Positions 22,546 to 35,071 of a DNA stretch of 64,000 nt are shown here, in pieces (position 1 is the first letter of the stretch; each line of letters opens with the position of its first letter). The notes beneath the pieces are model-generated. The model searched no databases and was not told where the DNA came from. It worked only from the letters and a program-made list of their open reading frames with translations. A program made the position numbers and the translations under genes. This DNA is from Trichobilharzia szidati (Eukaryota > Platyhelminthes > Trematoda > Strigeidida > Schistosomatidae), in contig OX235273.1 of assembly GCA_944472155.2 (NCBI GenBank), positions 80,904,793 to 80,968,792 on the forward strand. The letters run 5' to 3'.

Positions 22546-22797
22546 TCACCAGATTTATTTTTCTTGATACAATTGATACAATATGGCACCACACAGTAGT
22601 AATAAAACAGTATAGATTAAAAGTAAAAAATATATGCAGAAAACGGATAAAGAACATCATCTGGAAGGGAAATAGTCATACTAAACAAGTTCAAACAGTA
22701 TGCATCAACTATTGTCGGGAAGGAGAGAAAGAAGAAAATTGCAGCACGTCCTCCATTGATTACGATTCTTGGCCATATTCGATAATGTGTCGAGCCA

Positions 22798-24264
22798 TCA
22801 ATTCGAGCTTTCTCTTGGACTCCATCTAGGAAGTTGTGACGCATCGACCGATGCTAACCTAACACAAATATTCTTCATCACACGACGCCACATCATGGGC
22901 TGACCACCTCCCCGCCTTTTCCATTCCGTCCCAGGGCTAGCCAACAGAAACCTGTACGGAAGCCTCTGGGATGACATTCGCAACAAATATTCAAGCCACC
23001 AAAGCCGGTGTTTCTAGATGACCACATCCAACGAATGGTGATCTCCACTGTGTTCGAACGCACGCTGCCGAATCCCAGATTTACTCACGCGATGATGCCG
23101 TCTAACGCAAGCGATCCTGCTGAGACAGCAATGACCAAATACGCAAAGCCGCCTCACATCCTCAACTCGAAGAGGCCAGGTTTTACAGGCGCAAAGCAAT
23201 ACAGCCCGCACCGAAGCACTGCGTACCCAACCTTTGACAGCCAGGCTGACGTCGCAACGGCGTAAGAGGTGGCTCAAGTTGATGTATGTCACCCTAGCCT
23301 TCATGATACGGTTGAAAGTCTCATCCGTCACACCACCGGTACTCACGCAACAACCCAGATACACAAACTGATCAACAACTTCAAGTGGTTCACCTGCAAG
23401 AGTGAGTTCAAGTACAGGTTCCTGCCAATCTCGTAACATTACTTTGCTCTTAGACGGTGCAAAGCACATACGACACTTACAGACACTGATCGCCAACTGA
23501 TTAAGTGAGATTTGGGCAGCCTGCATGCTATCACTCAGTAAGACGATAATGTCTGCATACTTGAGGTCGAAAAGCTTATCTCCAGAGAGCAGATCTACAC
23601 CACCTTCACGCACATCCTTCAGAGCTGACTCCAGAATGTCATCGATGGCAAAGTTAAAGAGAAATGGAGAGATTGGGCAACCCTGTCTAACCCCACTGTT
23701 GGTTTGGAACAGTGGTGATAGTTGGTTGTATGCCCTCACTCTACCTGAGGTGTTTCTGTATAGGGCTTTCAAGATGTTAACAAATTTCTCAGGTACACCT
23801 CTCTCTAACAGACAGTTCCAGAGCACAGTTCTGTCCAACGAATCGAAGGCAGCCCTAATATCAAGAAACACAACGATCGTTGGCCTGCAATACGTGTGAC
23901 GGTGTTCCAACAACTGACGAAGGGTGAACACATGATCAATGCATCCACGACCTGAACGAAACCCAGCCTGCACTTCGCGAATCAATCCTTCACGTATTTT
24001 GCACAGCCTGCGAAGCAAGATAGAAGCCAATAATTTAGACGCGACTGGTAGCAGACTGATACCCCTGTGATTGTCACACGAATTACGTCGACCCTTTTTA
24101 AAGATAGGGACGATGAGGGCTTCGTTCCACATTGATGGTACACTCTCAGTTTCCCATACCTTCCTGAACAACCCAGTTAGAGCCATTATGAGAGTCTCGC
24201 CACCATCTTTAAAAAGAGCCGGGGGTAGATTGTCTAAGCCGGGTGCCTTATGACGTTTTAACAC
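22798..24264 (-). pseudogene. RTE-C reverse transcriptase domain
   Basis: Frame 23014-24264 (416 codons) holds the RT. Near its start is KAPGLDNLPPALFKD, then IVPIFKKGRRNSCDNHRGIS, motif A FLDIRAAFDSLDR with its Asp, and motif B SGVRQGCPISPFLFNFAID. Motif C reads KYADIIVLLSD: the second catalytic Asp of YADD is Ile (codon 23548-23550). Then LGCCVSTGGVTDETFNRI and the C-terminal Cys/His region. A frame change leads to the last segment 22798-22986. Polymerase activity would be lost. Confidence 0.9.
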
Positions 24265-24348
24265 CTAAAGTTCCTAACGGACTTCCACTTTGATTGGTGG
24301 GTCGGTACTAACGGACCAAGGAGCACAGGAGCTGATGACAGTGGATAA

Positions 24349-24807
24349 CTAAGCTGGTGGCCAGCTAATCTGTTTCCTGAAGTGCTCTGCCCAACGTTCC
24401 AGGCGTATTTTCAGGCTGGCAACTGGCGTGCCATCTGCCTCACAGACCGTCTCCCTGATACCTTGTTTCTTGTTGCCGGTGGCTCGGATGAGTTGGAACA
24501 GCTTCCGACTGTTGCCAGATGCAGCAGCTGACTCCATCTCACACGCACGTTCTGACCACCAGGCTTCGAGATCCTTACGTAAACACTGTCTTATCTTGCG
24601 CGTAAGCGCCTTCTGCTTATTGTAGTATTCGCTGCCAGCAGGAATGGACCGGCATTCATCCACGAGTTGCAAAGAACTTGCAGAAACCCAGTGGTTTTTA
24701 GCGGAGCATTCTTCTAAGCCGCAAGCCGATACATTCGCCATTTTCTTGGCGCCTTGCGGATGAAGCCAATTCTCATCTATACTAGTTGGGGGTTCGCTAG
24801 CAAGCAT
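24349..24807 (-). pseudogene. RTE-C linker between endonuclease and RT
   Basis: An open frame of 152 codons (ECSAKNHWVSASSLQLVDEC, RKLFQLIRATGNKKQGIRE, RLERWAEHFRKQISWPP). This is the conserved segment before the RT in RTE-type LINEs. Stops separate it from both neighbours; about 85 bp with stops lie between it and the RT frame. Confidence 0.8.
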
Positions 24808-24810
24808 TGA

Positions 24811-25760
24811 TTATAACTCATTCTGGTATTTCAAAGAAGTAGCAGGTGCTACCAGTTTGGTCATATCAACGTTCAGATGATGCCGTTTATGAACCCCGCC
24901 AAATCGCAAGACGAACCCTGCACACACAAACGAATGACTGTAGTCCAGGTATGTGCTCCAAGAGGAGCAGCAGTCATGTATGTATCCTCGCAAACGGAAG
25001 CTGACATCAATATGATCAATCTAAGTCCAAGCTTGATTCGCATAGGTAGGACGCCAGGTAGCGCTACGGCGATAGCTGTGTCGGAAGTTTGTGCCGGCTA
25101 GAAATAGGTTGTGATTTGCGCAAAGCTGCAGAAGACGGTCCCCATTATCTGACCTGCGACCATGTTATTCCCCCCTTAGACGATTTTCCTCTCAGCCTAG
25201 ACGCCCGACCTATGCATTCAAGTCCCCAGCAAGCACTAAGATATCCCCCGACCCGCCTGTTTCAAGAGAACACTCAGTTGGTAGTAGAACTCACCCTAAA
25301 TTGCATCCGGGGTGCATTCCGTCAGGGTATAGGCAGAGACAACAAATAGGCACCACCTATCTGGTTTACCACTCCTTACTTTCGTATAACCTTCCAGACC
25401 CATAGCACATAAATGACTGTTAATGGGAATCTAGTCGGATAATGCAGCTTCGACTCTAGCGCTTAGTGCGACACCGACACCAGCTACGCCGAGTGCCGAT
25501 GCCACAGGGTTCCCGGACAAGCGCAGGTTGTACATACTATTCCAACTTTCAGATGGAGAGGATAATCGAAGCACCTCACTTGGATCTTGAATGCGCGTCT
25601 TTGGGAGGCAGCAGACATCAATAGTGAGGCTTTCCAGTGTTCTTACTAAACCTGCCTGTTGTCCAAATTGCATCAATGTCCGAAGATTGTAGGTGGCAAG
25701 CTTGAACGCGGCATGCGGTTTCAAAATATCTGTGTTAGGTGTCGCACCAGGGACAACCAT
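24811..25760 (-). pseudogene. RTE-C APE-type endonuclease
   Basis: The start MVVPGATPNTDILKPHAAFK leads to the first conserved block LATYNLRTL. The second block reads CCLPKTRIQDPS, where the catalytic Glu expected before T-R is Lys (codon 25599-25601). Later blocks are visible downstream in shifted or stop-containing frames: LVLAGDLNA, SYRRSATWRPTY, IDHIDVSFRLR. Endonuclease activity is not expected. Confidence 0.85.
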
Positions 25761-26344
25761 TTTGAAGGCTACTCGCTAACATCTCGAAACAACCCAAATA
25801 GGCTGGGAATTCAGACAAAGGTGAAGGGCTGACAAAAGTGAAGAAATCAGGGCTAGTAAAAGTAAAATACAGGAGTCTATGTATAAAAATAAAAGTAAGG
25901 TTGGAAAGAGATGTGTCACTTGAAACGTCATCATTGTTTGAGAGCACTGTTAAGAGCACGCGATAAGTTTCATTTCATTGATTGTGTGAGGGTTGAGACA
26001 CTGCCCGGACGCCCAGACAGAAGCAGGTGGTTATCTTAAGGGACCATTACCCCGATCCTTTGACTTGCAGTCTAATCCTCAAGGCAGCGCCAGGAGCTAC
26101 GTTCCCATGGTTGCCAGTGACCAACACAGGCTCATACGTCATCTGATCCGATTGGATTCTCGAGCCCATGTGTCCCATAGTAACTGCTTTTAGTCTAACC
26201 CCTATCCAAACAACTTTCCTGACATGGCAGGATCTGGAGGGACACGAGTCTAAGTCAGTTTAGCTTGTTAGGTCACGGCGGTATTCAAGCCTGAACACCA
26301 CAACAAGGTAGCAGTTGTTGGCCGAGTAACATCGTCCTACATCT

Positions 26345-26475
26345 AGTCACTAGTGAGCATCAGATTTAATTTTCAAGAGTTAGTCTGTAGAGGGTTTGAT
26401 TTGTTTCAAGTTTGACTGGTACTTCCCATCGGTCTTCAATGTTTCTCTTACTGATATCAATTCGTGGTCATACTT
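26345..26475. mobile_element. S3 junction fragment
   Basis: Minus-strand 5' end and preceding 3' end (CACTAGTGAGCATCAGATTT, CAAGAGTTAGTCTGTAGAG), then a plus-strand 3' piece (GTCTTCAATGTTTCTCTTAC). A small fold-back containing the unit junction. Confidence 0.6.
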
Positions 26476-26479
26476 CAAG

Positions 26480-26864
26480 CTAATCAAATCACTGGAAATC
26501 AACTCTCGAAAATTTCGACAAAGCAAGGAACATCAGTTTTGCTGTATAAAATTACTTCATTTTACTTCATGGATTCTCATCGCCGTATAGTCTACCCATT
26601 TTTGTACACCTGTTTTCTCCTCTGCTCCCTACCCCCTAGCCCTCTTGTTCTTCCTTGAGATGCATAACAATTAATCATAAATAAAAAATAAAAAATAATT
26701 GTGGTGCGAATATTTTGGATACAACATTTTATAACATTTTCTCTACTATCATATCAACCGTGAAGCATGTTCGTTTTCGTTCTTTTATAACCGTTTTAAT
26801 TTCAGGCAGTCAGCTTCTGTCCAGAATATACATGCAATGCACATAAGTGAGAATTTAAGATGTA
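26480..26864. other. No recognised feature
   Basis: AT-rich; nothing supported. Confidence 0.4.
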
Positions 26865-27545
26865 AAGTAGGATCAATGCTGTTGCAGTTCATTAAAGATG
26901 CTTAAATTATAATAATAATAATAGTAATAATAAAGATATAATACCGAATAGAATATCAACTAAAATTAAGAAAATTTCTACAAAATTCTGGATTATTCAA
27001 ACCTGGATGGTCAAGGTAATGATAATAACTGAACTAACTTCTTTTGGATGCATAAATTAGGCTTATTAATATGGATCCCCACACCCTCAGCAATATTTAG
27101 TAGTCGAACTCTTAAAGCGAAATTGAGATTCGTAGGTATGCGGTAAATGACCCTGAAAGCATGATTAACGTCAATCTTGTGTATATAAACATGCATATAT
27201 AATTGTAGAGCCTGGAAGAGGAAATTATTGAAAAGAATATTCTTTGCTCGATAAAACACAAAATACCTACGAATCTCAATTTCGCTTTAAGAGTTCGACT
27301 TCTAAATATTGCTGAGGCTGTGGGGATCCATATTAATAAGCCTAATTTATGCATCCAAAAGAAGTCAGTTTAGTCATTATCATTACCTTGACCATCCAGG
27401 TTTGAATAATCCAGAATTTTTGTGAAATTTCCCTAATTTTAGTTGATATTCTATTCGGTATTATATCTTTATTATTATTATTATAATTTAAGTATCTTTA
27501 ATGAACTGTAATAGCATTGATCATACTTTACAAATCGATACTATT
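26865..27545. mobile_element. PLE-1 palindrome (two inverted 3' ends)
   Basis: Arms of about 290 bp (26865-27155 and 27256-27545) are nearly identical and inverted. Each encodes the PLE endonuclease tail (LRVRLLNIAE.VGIHINKPNL, CIQKK) reading outward; the left arm is minus and the right is plus. The right arm has a premature stop after SV. The roughly 100 bp centre holds a hammerhead-like block (27207-27249). Confidence 0.85.
27207..27249 (+). ncRNA. Hammerhead-like module at a palindrome centre
   Basis: GAGC and GCUC can form stem I (4 bp). Between them: CUGGAAGAGGA (core with an insertion), AAUUAUU, GAAA, hairpin AAGAA/UUCUU and U. One of the better-preserved PLE modules. Confidence 0.5.
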
Positions 27546-28384
27546 TAAAAAACGCTAATATTGTTATTAACTACTATGATAGCAGTTGAATTTAAGATGT
27601 AAACTAACTCAGTTGTGATGATCAACAGTTAGCGAAGATAATATGCTCATGTCATTAATTTTTAATCAAACTGAGTGTTTTTGCATATCAGCTAAGTCCA
27701 TCAGAAATCCATTATTTTGAGGGTGAACACCGAGATAACTAACAAAAACGACATGAAAAGGAAGTGAAGCAACATTAAGGGATATTTAAAAATATTTCAG
27801 CTTAGATACACTTGTAAATCACATAACAATATTTCTGTATGACAGAAACACCAGTGATTTGCTGTGAAACGCCTAAATTTGATGCATTTCACATCAATGC
27901 ATGAAGTAGTGTTAGATGTTTGGAATTATTCACTGAAATTCCATTGACTTATGTTTCATTGTGGGACTCATTACCGTAGGGTAGAGATAGCCATGACGAA
28001 GCATAGGTTTCCTTGGAAACTCAAAGTGAGGGACTTCACCACTGGATTTTCCAGTGCATAAATACTTCCGATTGCGTTACTGAGCAAAGTACAGTGGAGT
28101 GACACGCTGCCGCGTAATTATTTCACTTGTCAAGCTATGAGATCTGATCGAAATTAATGAAATTAGGCTTCCAACCAAATGACTTGTAATATTAACACTA
28201 AGCAGTGTGCACCACAGTATTGTGAAGATGTTTAGCAAGCCTACTATATTAAAAGATTTGAATGATAATAAGCTATCAATACGTGAGAATTAGAAGATGC
28301 AGCTAATACAACTTGGTAATTAGATCAGAACCTTCAGCGAAGATCTGGGGGATATAACTGAATTGATTTTAATTCATCGAAAAT
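27546..28384. other. No recognised feature
   Basis: AT-rich, no recognised repeat, no sizeable open frame. Confidence 0.4.
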
Positions 28385-29060
28385 CCCCATTCGAACACTA
28401 GTAGACGTCGTTCGACGTGCATCCTGTCAAAAAGGGTCAAACAACACTATCCGGCGTGGCTGCAGAAAAGAAGTAGTGGCCGTATAAGGAGTGCAATAAT
28501 CGAACATCTCGTCACCACTGGTCATTCCATCTCAACAAACGCCTCCAACTTCAAAGCAATCTACAAAGTGAAAAACAACCTACCAAAGACAATACGTTTC
28601 CGTCTTCTTAGCATTGTAGGAGTCCTAGTCATTTGGTTAGAAGAACCAGAACTATGCATACAAGAGAAAATTATTTAACCACTTCTACTATCATAGTAAC
28701 AACTCTGTTTATTTGACTTAACTTTTGCTTGTATGCTTGTTTTTTCTAACTATTTAAAACTTTTACATAATTGCGTATTTGATTTGTTTTGCATGTACAC
28801 CCTGAGCACAACTCTTTCATCAAACTGTTCATGTTATTACTTAACTCTGCTTTAACAATTGGTTGTGACAGCTTATCACTTTTCTTACTACCCTCTTGTA
28901 TCAACATCCAATTCATCTGAACTTAATAATTGTACTTTCGTTTGACAAATTTAATGTACACACACATACAAAACAACCGTATATATATTTGCGATTGTAC
29001 AGCTATGAAAATGAATTCACCGAAAAGAGACTTTTCGCTGAACTACTGGTGTTCTGTCTA
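28385..29060 (+). mobile_element. PLE-1 relic, endonuclease tail and 3' end
   Basis: Plus strand: TSRRRSTCILSKRVKQHYPA-like sequence, IIEHLVTTGHSISTNASNF, KNNLPKTIRFRLL, EEPELCIQEKI, stop, and a 3' region very similar to that of the 36.5-38.7 kb element, with a hammerhead-like block at 29001-29039 (AGC...GAAAAGAGACUUUUCGCU). Confidence 0.85.
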
Positions 29061-29513
29061 TGAATTGATTTTATGGTATTTGATGCACAGTCCATCAAGG
29101 AACTTGTGGAAGAAAAAATTAAGTGATTAATTAATTAGTTCAAAATCATTTTTTGTAAGAGTAAGACCAAATTAATTGAAGCCGATAATTTACGTCTAAA
29201 TGCATTATATTTGTATTTAAGAATTAGTACAGAAGCGAAGAATAAGGCCAAACAAACAAACAAACAAAATATATTGATTTAACTTTCACTTCAATAAATC
29301 AATGGCAAAATGTAAGTGTGTTAACTGCATTGGAACCATGTGATTAGAGTATTGAAACAACTCAATTATAAATAATAAACATTTAATATCATTTATTGTC
29401 ATGAATATTTATTTGTGGTGCACACTATTTACCTACCTGTATACTTTCTAATACGCCGTGTTATTTACAAACATTTCAATCAGCAGCACGGTTAACTTCA
29501 GATATTGATTTCT
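29061..29513. other. No recognised feature
   Basis: AT-rich sequence leading into a microsatellite. Confidence 0.4.
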
Positions 29514-29977
<464 letters not shown>

Positions 29978-31474
29978 TGAAATACTGAATCTGTCATGAA
30001 ATTCCCACGCTGAGCAATCAATCTTACTTATTTGCTGTCACACTTATTCAAAAATGTGATTGTTGTTTTTCAGTCGCCTATTTCTTATATTTTTTTGATC
30101 CCAACTTATTTTTTTAATTATTTTCTGAATTCCTACAAAGTCTGATCATTACTTTCATTGGCAAGCACAAAGAGTGCTTTCATTGTTTCATTTTCTCACT
30201 TTCCTCTCCTCTTTCTGCTGTTTTTTATCTCTCTACCTTATACTCAGATGTTTTTCAGCGTTTTTATTTTCTATCATCAGTATGATTGACCTTCAGTATT
30301 CCAAAGAGACTTGTGATATTTTATTTTACACTAGTAATGAACCTAATGTATTGAATATAAGGTCAATCTACTCATGGAAAAACACAAAGAATTACAGTAG
30401 ATACATGAAAAGCTACAGTTAGTGATTTCCATTTCACTGAGTATTAGTGATGACTTCTGTATGACACTGTATTTAAGCGTTGGAAAAAATAAACCAGAGT
30501 AATAAAGTAACAATATGGCTGGCTTATGTAACCTATAAGAAGAATAAATACCCTAGTACTTTCGTAACCTTAATTGCATATTTTATATAATATCCAAGTT
30601 TATAAAGCTAAAAAAAGATAAACAGATATGTTAAACAGTAGCTGGCTTGGCATGCAATAGATCAGAATGTGATCGATAACCTTCTGTCACAGTGTACACA
30701 CCATAACTTTTAGTGTATGATTGCGTTTTTAGTAGATCTTCTGAATAAAATCTCACGGTGATACTGGATAATACCTGAAAAAGGCATCAATGCATGTTTA
30801 CCAATTGAAGAATTTTTCAGCTTCACCTGAATTTTTATGCTGAAATTTAAAGCTGTGGTAACCTAAACCATTTAGTAAATCTGTTTTGAGTACTTTTCTA
30901 TACCAAAAGCTATAAAAACTGAAACAGTAATTCTCACAATAAATTGTTCGAAGAGAAATTAAGGGCTTCTAAATATTTTTCAGCTTGTGATGATGAACAT
31001 TCAGGTAAAACAAAAATGCGACAAGACCTGAGTAGGATTAAACGTGAATCCTGGATTTCACTGCGACTAGACCAGTTGGCTGTAGTAGATCAATAGAAGA
31101 ATCTGTGATCGCGAAGTATGATAGAAAGGGGCTTACATACCAAAATAGACTTTAGATTTCCAAAAACTGTAAGGACAAATCACTACTGAATCCAAACACT
31201 TCATAAAATCGATTTCAGGCTACACAATCAAGTCTTTCTAAGTTATACTAAATTCCACAAAAAGTATGGATAGCCTATACTAACAAATAACTTTACTCAT
31301 AACTTCACACCTCCAACATTACAAAAAAACATAGTTAAGGTGTACGGAGCAGGTATATTTCTAGAAATACTAATTAATACCTTCCATAGATAATTTCTCC
31401 TCAATCTACGCATTCACCAAGTCAATTAGTTAAACTTATTGTAGATTTAGATAAACAACAACAGGTTGAGTAAA
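29978..31474. other. Unassigned AT-rich stretch
   Basis: About 1.5 kb without recognised elements apart from a possible SM-alpha tail scrap (GAATCCTGGATTTCACTGC, 31046-31064). Open frames are short and without domains. It may be intronic or intergenic. Confidence 0.4.
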
Positions 31475-32845
31475 GAAATATATTCCTTTTCAAATAGTTC
31501 CTCAGCATCGACTGACTCTACGCTAATATGTAGTTTTTCTTACATTAAAATGTTTTACCAATCAAGTGGTTATTTTATTTAATCCGTTTTAAGTATAGGA
31601 GGGAGTGAAATTAAGAGGTTAGAAGTCATCAAAACAATTAACTGATAGATGTTAGTAACAAGATATCTAACTTGTGAAGGAAGGGTGAGAATTAATTGCG
31701 GAATTCAAGATAAGTTGATTCTTAGGCGTTAGCAACACGTTGTTACATATTTGAGGAATTTGTAAAGTAGGTGTGATAACTAAGAATAATAGGAGCGTTG
31801 GTGGCATAGCGGTTAGGACGCTTGCCGACCATGCACATGGTCTGGGGTTCAATCCCCGGCCGACGAACTCCTTTACCTCGCTAAGCCAAAAATAAAGCTG
31901 GTTTAAAGGGAAAGGTTGGGCATGAGGCTAGCAACCCCATCCTGTAAAAATAAACACTGCTACAGAAACTTCAAGCCTCTGGCTTGAAGCCCTATGTTCC
32001 ACTGGGAACGTGAAGGAATAAAACAAAAAGAAGAATAGGATGACTCAGTTTAACCGCGGAGCTAGCTGCATTGGGCGTACAACCAGGCAATTTCATCGTT
32101 GAATTTCTGAATAGCTCCCATGTTGGTTTGGCGAAGGTCCGAATAAAGCTATACGCAGCTCAATACTAGCTCATCTCGTCGATACTGGACATCAAATTGA
32201 CTATAACAAAGCTTTTAAAGTTATCGTATATCACCCAACCTCTCGTACGGTCTACGAGGACGCCTTTAACATACAGCAGAGACAATTGGAATTCATCTGA
32301 AAACGCCGTCTGTGTGTGCGTTCAGAAAAAATTTGTACAGTTCCTTTCTTTGCCATGGTCAACTACATAATATCTATTAAGTTTTTAAAAGGAATTTTCC
32401 CCTCCACTATCTTTTGACTTTGTTAATTTCTGCAATTTTTACAATCCTAGCTAATTCTATTAACTTGGTTGTATTTTACGTAATTCTCCTGAGTCATCTT
32501 ATTCTTCTTAGTTATCACACCTACTTTACAAATTCCTCGAATATGTAACAACGTGTTGCTAACGCCTAAGAATCAACTTATCTTGAATTCCGCAATTAAT
32601 TCTCACCCTTCCTTCACAAGTTAGATATCTTGTTACTAACATCTATCAGTTAATTGTTTTGATGACTTCTAACCTCTTAATTTCACTCCCTCCTATACTT
32701 AAAACGGATTAAATAAAATAACCACTTGATTGGTAAAACATTTTAATGTAAGAAAAACTACATATTAGCGTAGAGTCAGTCGATGCTGAGGAACTATTTG
32801 AAAAGGAATATATTTCTTTACTCAACCTGTTGTCGTTTTTCAAAA
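31475..32845. mobile_element. PLE-1 head-to-head palindrome carrying an S2 SINE
   Basis: The left arm (31475-31795, resuming at 32025-32047) is the inverted copy of the right arm (32490-32840), a PLE 3' region. Between them lies the plus-strand endonuclease: GRTTRQFHR.ISEHLP (32075-32120), LAHLVDTGHQIDYNKAFKV (32175-32220), FVQFLSLPW near 32350. The frame has stops. An S2 SINE sits in the left arm. A hammerhead-like block (CUGAGGA, GAAA, hairpin AAGGAA/UUUCUU) is at 32790-32820 and inverted in the left arm. Confidence 0.85.
31796..32024 (+). mobile_element. S2 SINE copy c, inserted in a PLE arm
   Basis: Complete S2: A box GTGGCATAGCGGTTAGGACG, B box GGGGTTCAATCCCC, body, tail GAAGCCCTATGTTCCACTGG and AAGGAATAAAACAAAAAG. 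The flanks AAGAATAATAGGAG and AAGAATAGGAT are an imperfect target-site duplication. The uninterrupted right arm shows the empty site. Confidence 0.93.
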
Positions 32846-33649
32846 TGCGTAAACAGGAATTTGGAAATTGTTGTAGATTACTAGTAATTGTTAAATGGCT
32901 AGTAAATTAACTTATTCAGCAGGAATGCATGCATATCCATTGATGAGTTTTATCTAGTACGAAACGCTTGTTCTAAATATTGTCTGTCGTCAGCTAGAAT
33001 ATTAACAAATCTCATATCAATGTGTCTACAGAGTTGACGTTTTGTCATCTGTAAAACAAATATTCGGATTCGGCTATTCTTTAGTGCCTTTATTTTCCAA
33101 AATTGTTGGTGACAATAACAATTTCGTCTTATTAGGCAAGTGCTATTTCAAAACAAACAGCTATTTTGATTCTTCTCATGGAGAACTCTTATCATAAACT
33201 CATAAAAGTCAGGAAAACATTAAAGTAGCACTTTATAACAATTCTTACCTCATTTCAGGCATTTTCCTACCGCTCACTAATAACCTCCTTCTTCACATGT
33301 GAGATCGAAGATCATAAAGTCATGTGATGAGCATAACCTCCTTCGGCCATTTAGATGAAAGGAGTTGATAGCCATGACTTATTGAATTCTGGATTACCGA
33401 CTGATTGTTATCCTGCCCATGTCATGTCACCATCTAGACAACTATAATCAATATTTGATAGAAAGCCTTTTTTTATTGTTGGTTGTATCACATTACCAAC
33501 TTCTTGTTTAGAAGTTTAGTCATTTATTGACACCGAAAAACTAAATGGTTAAGTAGATTTAAAGTTCAATGTTACTTTCATTGAATTCTGTCAGAATTAC
33601 GAATGATTTATTCAATCATTTCTCGTCTCTTGTTTTCATTGACCTGTGT
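32846..33649. other. No recognised feature
   Basis: AT-rich; no supported element. Ends in the T run that is the complement of the S1 tail. Confidence 0.4.
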
Positions 33650-33850
33650 TTTTTTTCTTTTTTTTTTTTTTTTGATTTACAGCTTGATTTCCACACCGTA
33701 TTTTCAGTACAAGTGTGGAACTTTCAGCATGGATATCGGTTGCCCAAATTCAGGCATACCATAGATATCGGGTGTGCGCCGGCAGGGGTTCGAACCCCGG
33801 ACCATGTGCATGGTCGGCGAGAGTCCTAACCACTGTGCCACCGACGCACA
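33650..33850 (-). mobile_element. S1 SINE copy c
   Basis: Full-length minus-strand S1 from GTGTGCGTCGGTGGCAC at 33850 to a poly-A tail of about 24 nt (T run 33649-33673). Both Pol III boxes are intact. The long A tail suggests a younger insertion. Confidence 0.94.
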
Positions 33851-34448
33851 CATTCAGAATCAGGAAGGCGAGAAACACATTCATCAACATGAAACCAATC
33901 TGGAAATCTTCCACTGTCACTCAGCCTGCATCAACAACAAAATGATTCGGATTTTCAATACAAACGTCAAGTCAGTCACTTCTTCTATACGTACGGATCA
34001 GAAACTTGGCGGCGGGTCACAAAGAATATTTCCAACAGCCTGTTGCAGACCTTTATCAACAACTGTCTTCATTCTACTTCTACTGAAGATCAGATGGCCG
34101 GAAAGAAAAAGAACCAACAAGAAACAATCTATTGGAACAAACAAAACAAGAACCAATCGCCCAACAAATATGCAGGAAAATGTGGAGATGGATTGGACAC
34201 TCGCTGAGGAGGCCGTTGGGTGACATCGCACATCAGGCCAGTTCTCGAGTGGAATCCTGGAGGGAATCGGCGAGTGGGACGTCCAAGGGTGACTGACATG
34301 GAGGAGATCGTGTGAAGAGGAGTTGAAACAGCATGGATTAACATGGATGCAAGTGAAAAGTAGAGCAGAAGACAGAAGCAAGTGGAGATGTGCAGTTGAA
34401 GCCCTATGTTCCACTAGGAACCCAAGGGAACAATAATCATAATAATAA
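33851..34448 (+). mobile_element. RTE-A copy A8, 3' fragment
   Basis: Begins at the RIRKARNTFINMKPIWKSS segment directly after the S1 SINE and runs through the connector to AACCCAAGGGAACAATAATC. Frameshifted within the connector (ILLLLKIRWPER, 34070-34100). Confidence 0.9.
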
Positions 34449-34634
34449 ACATTCAAATGAGCAAAAACAAGTGAAAAGCTAAAAACAGTTGTACTAAGTT
34501 CACTTTACTATAACGCCAAGGTAAACATAGATCAATCCGTCATAGTGCCTTAGATGCATGCCATCTATAAACACAGTAAAGTCAACCTTTGATCAGTGGA
34601 AGAAAAAGAGTTCAAAAGTAGAGGTTGAAATTAT

Positions 34635-35071
34635 GCATTATTATACAATTATTCCCTTAGGTTTTGAGTGGAACACAGAACTTCAACTGAGCATCTCCAT
34701 TTCCTCCTGTTAAATGCATTTCTCTTTGGCTGACTTCACAATTGCCCATTAGCTGTCATCTCCTTTGCACACGATCTCCTAAATGTCATCCTCGGACCCC
34801 CTAACCAACTTGTTGTTCCTCACGCACATCCTACTTGATAGCCCGATTTGAACACATTGTCACTCAACCGTGTACAATTCGCCTCCATTTCCTCCTATAT
34901 ACTTGTTGGACTATGGTTTCTTGGTTGATTCGTTGCATTTCAAAACTCCTCACTGCTTTTTTTCTGGTCTACTCTCTGATCTTCAGTATGGAGCAAAGGC
35001 AGTTGCTGATAAAAGTATGCAATAGCCTGTTCGAAATACTTTTAGTGACACGTCAAATTTCTGAACCAAAT
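34635..35071 (-). mobile_element. RTE-A copy A9, old and interrupted
   Basis: A diverged 3' part of RTE-A (minus), ending at 34635 (ATTCCCTTAGGTTTTGAGTGG). Its sequence stops at TTCTGAACCAAAT and resumes at 36023 with AGAAGAACTGATTTGC, where the family has AGAAGAACTGACTGAC. Copy A10 is inserted between. Confidence 0.8.

Larger units (their letters stand above)
22553..26335 (-). mobile_element. RTE-C LINE, near full length, inactive
   Basis: The most complete LINE in the window. Minus-strand order: 5' untranslated region (26335 to about 25770), APE-type endonuclease, linker, reverse transcriptase, C-terminal segment (TEWKRRGGGQPMMWRRVMK, 22798-22986), and a 3' end near 22553 with AAAAATAAATC. 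The architecture fits the RTE clade (one ORF, APE endonuclease then RT). In-frame stops and catalytic changes show it is dead. Confidence 0.85.

Noticed and set aside
23525..23899. 124-codon plus-strand frame inside RTE-C
   Set aside because: Shadow of the minus-strand RT frame.
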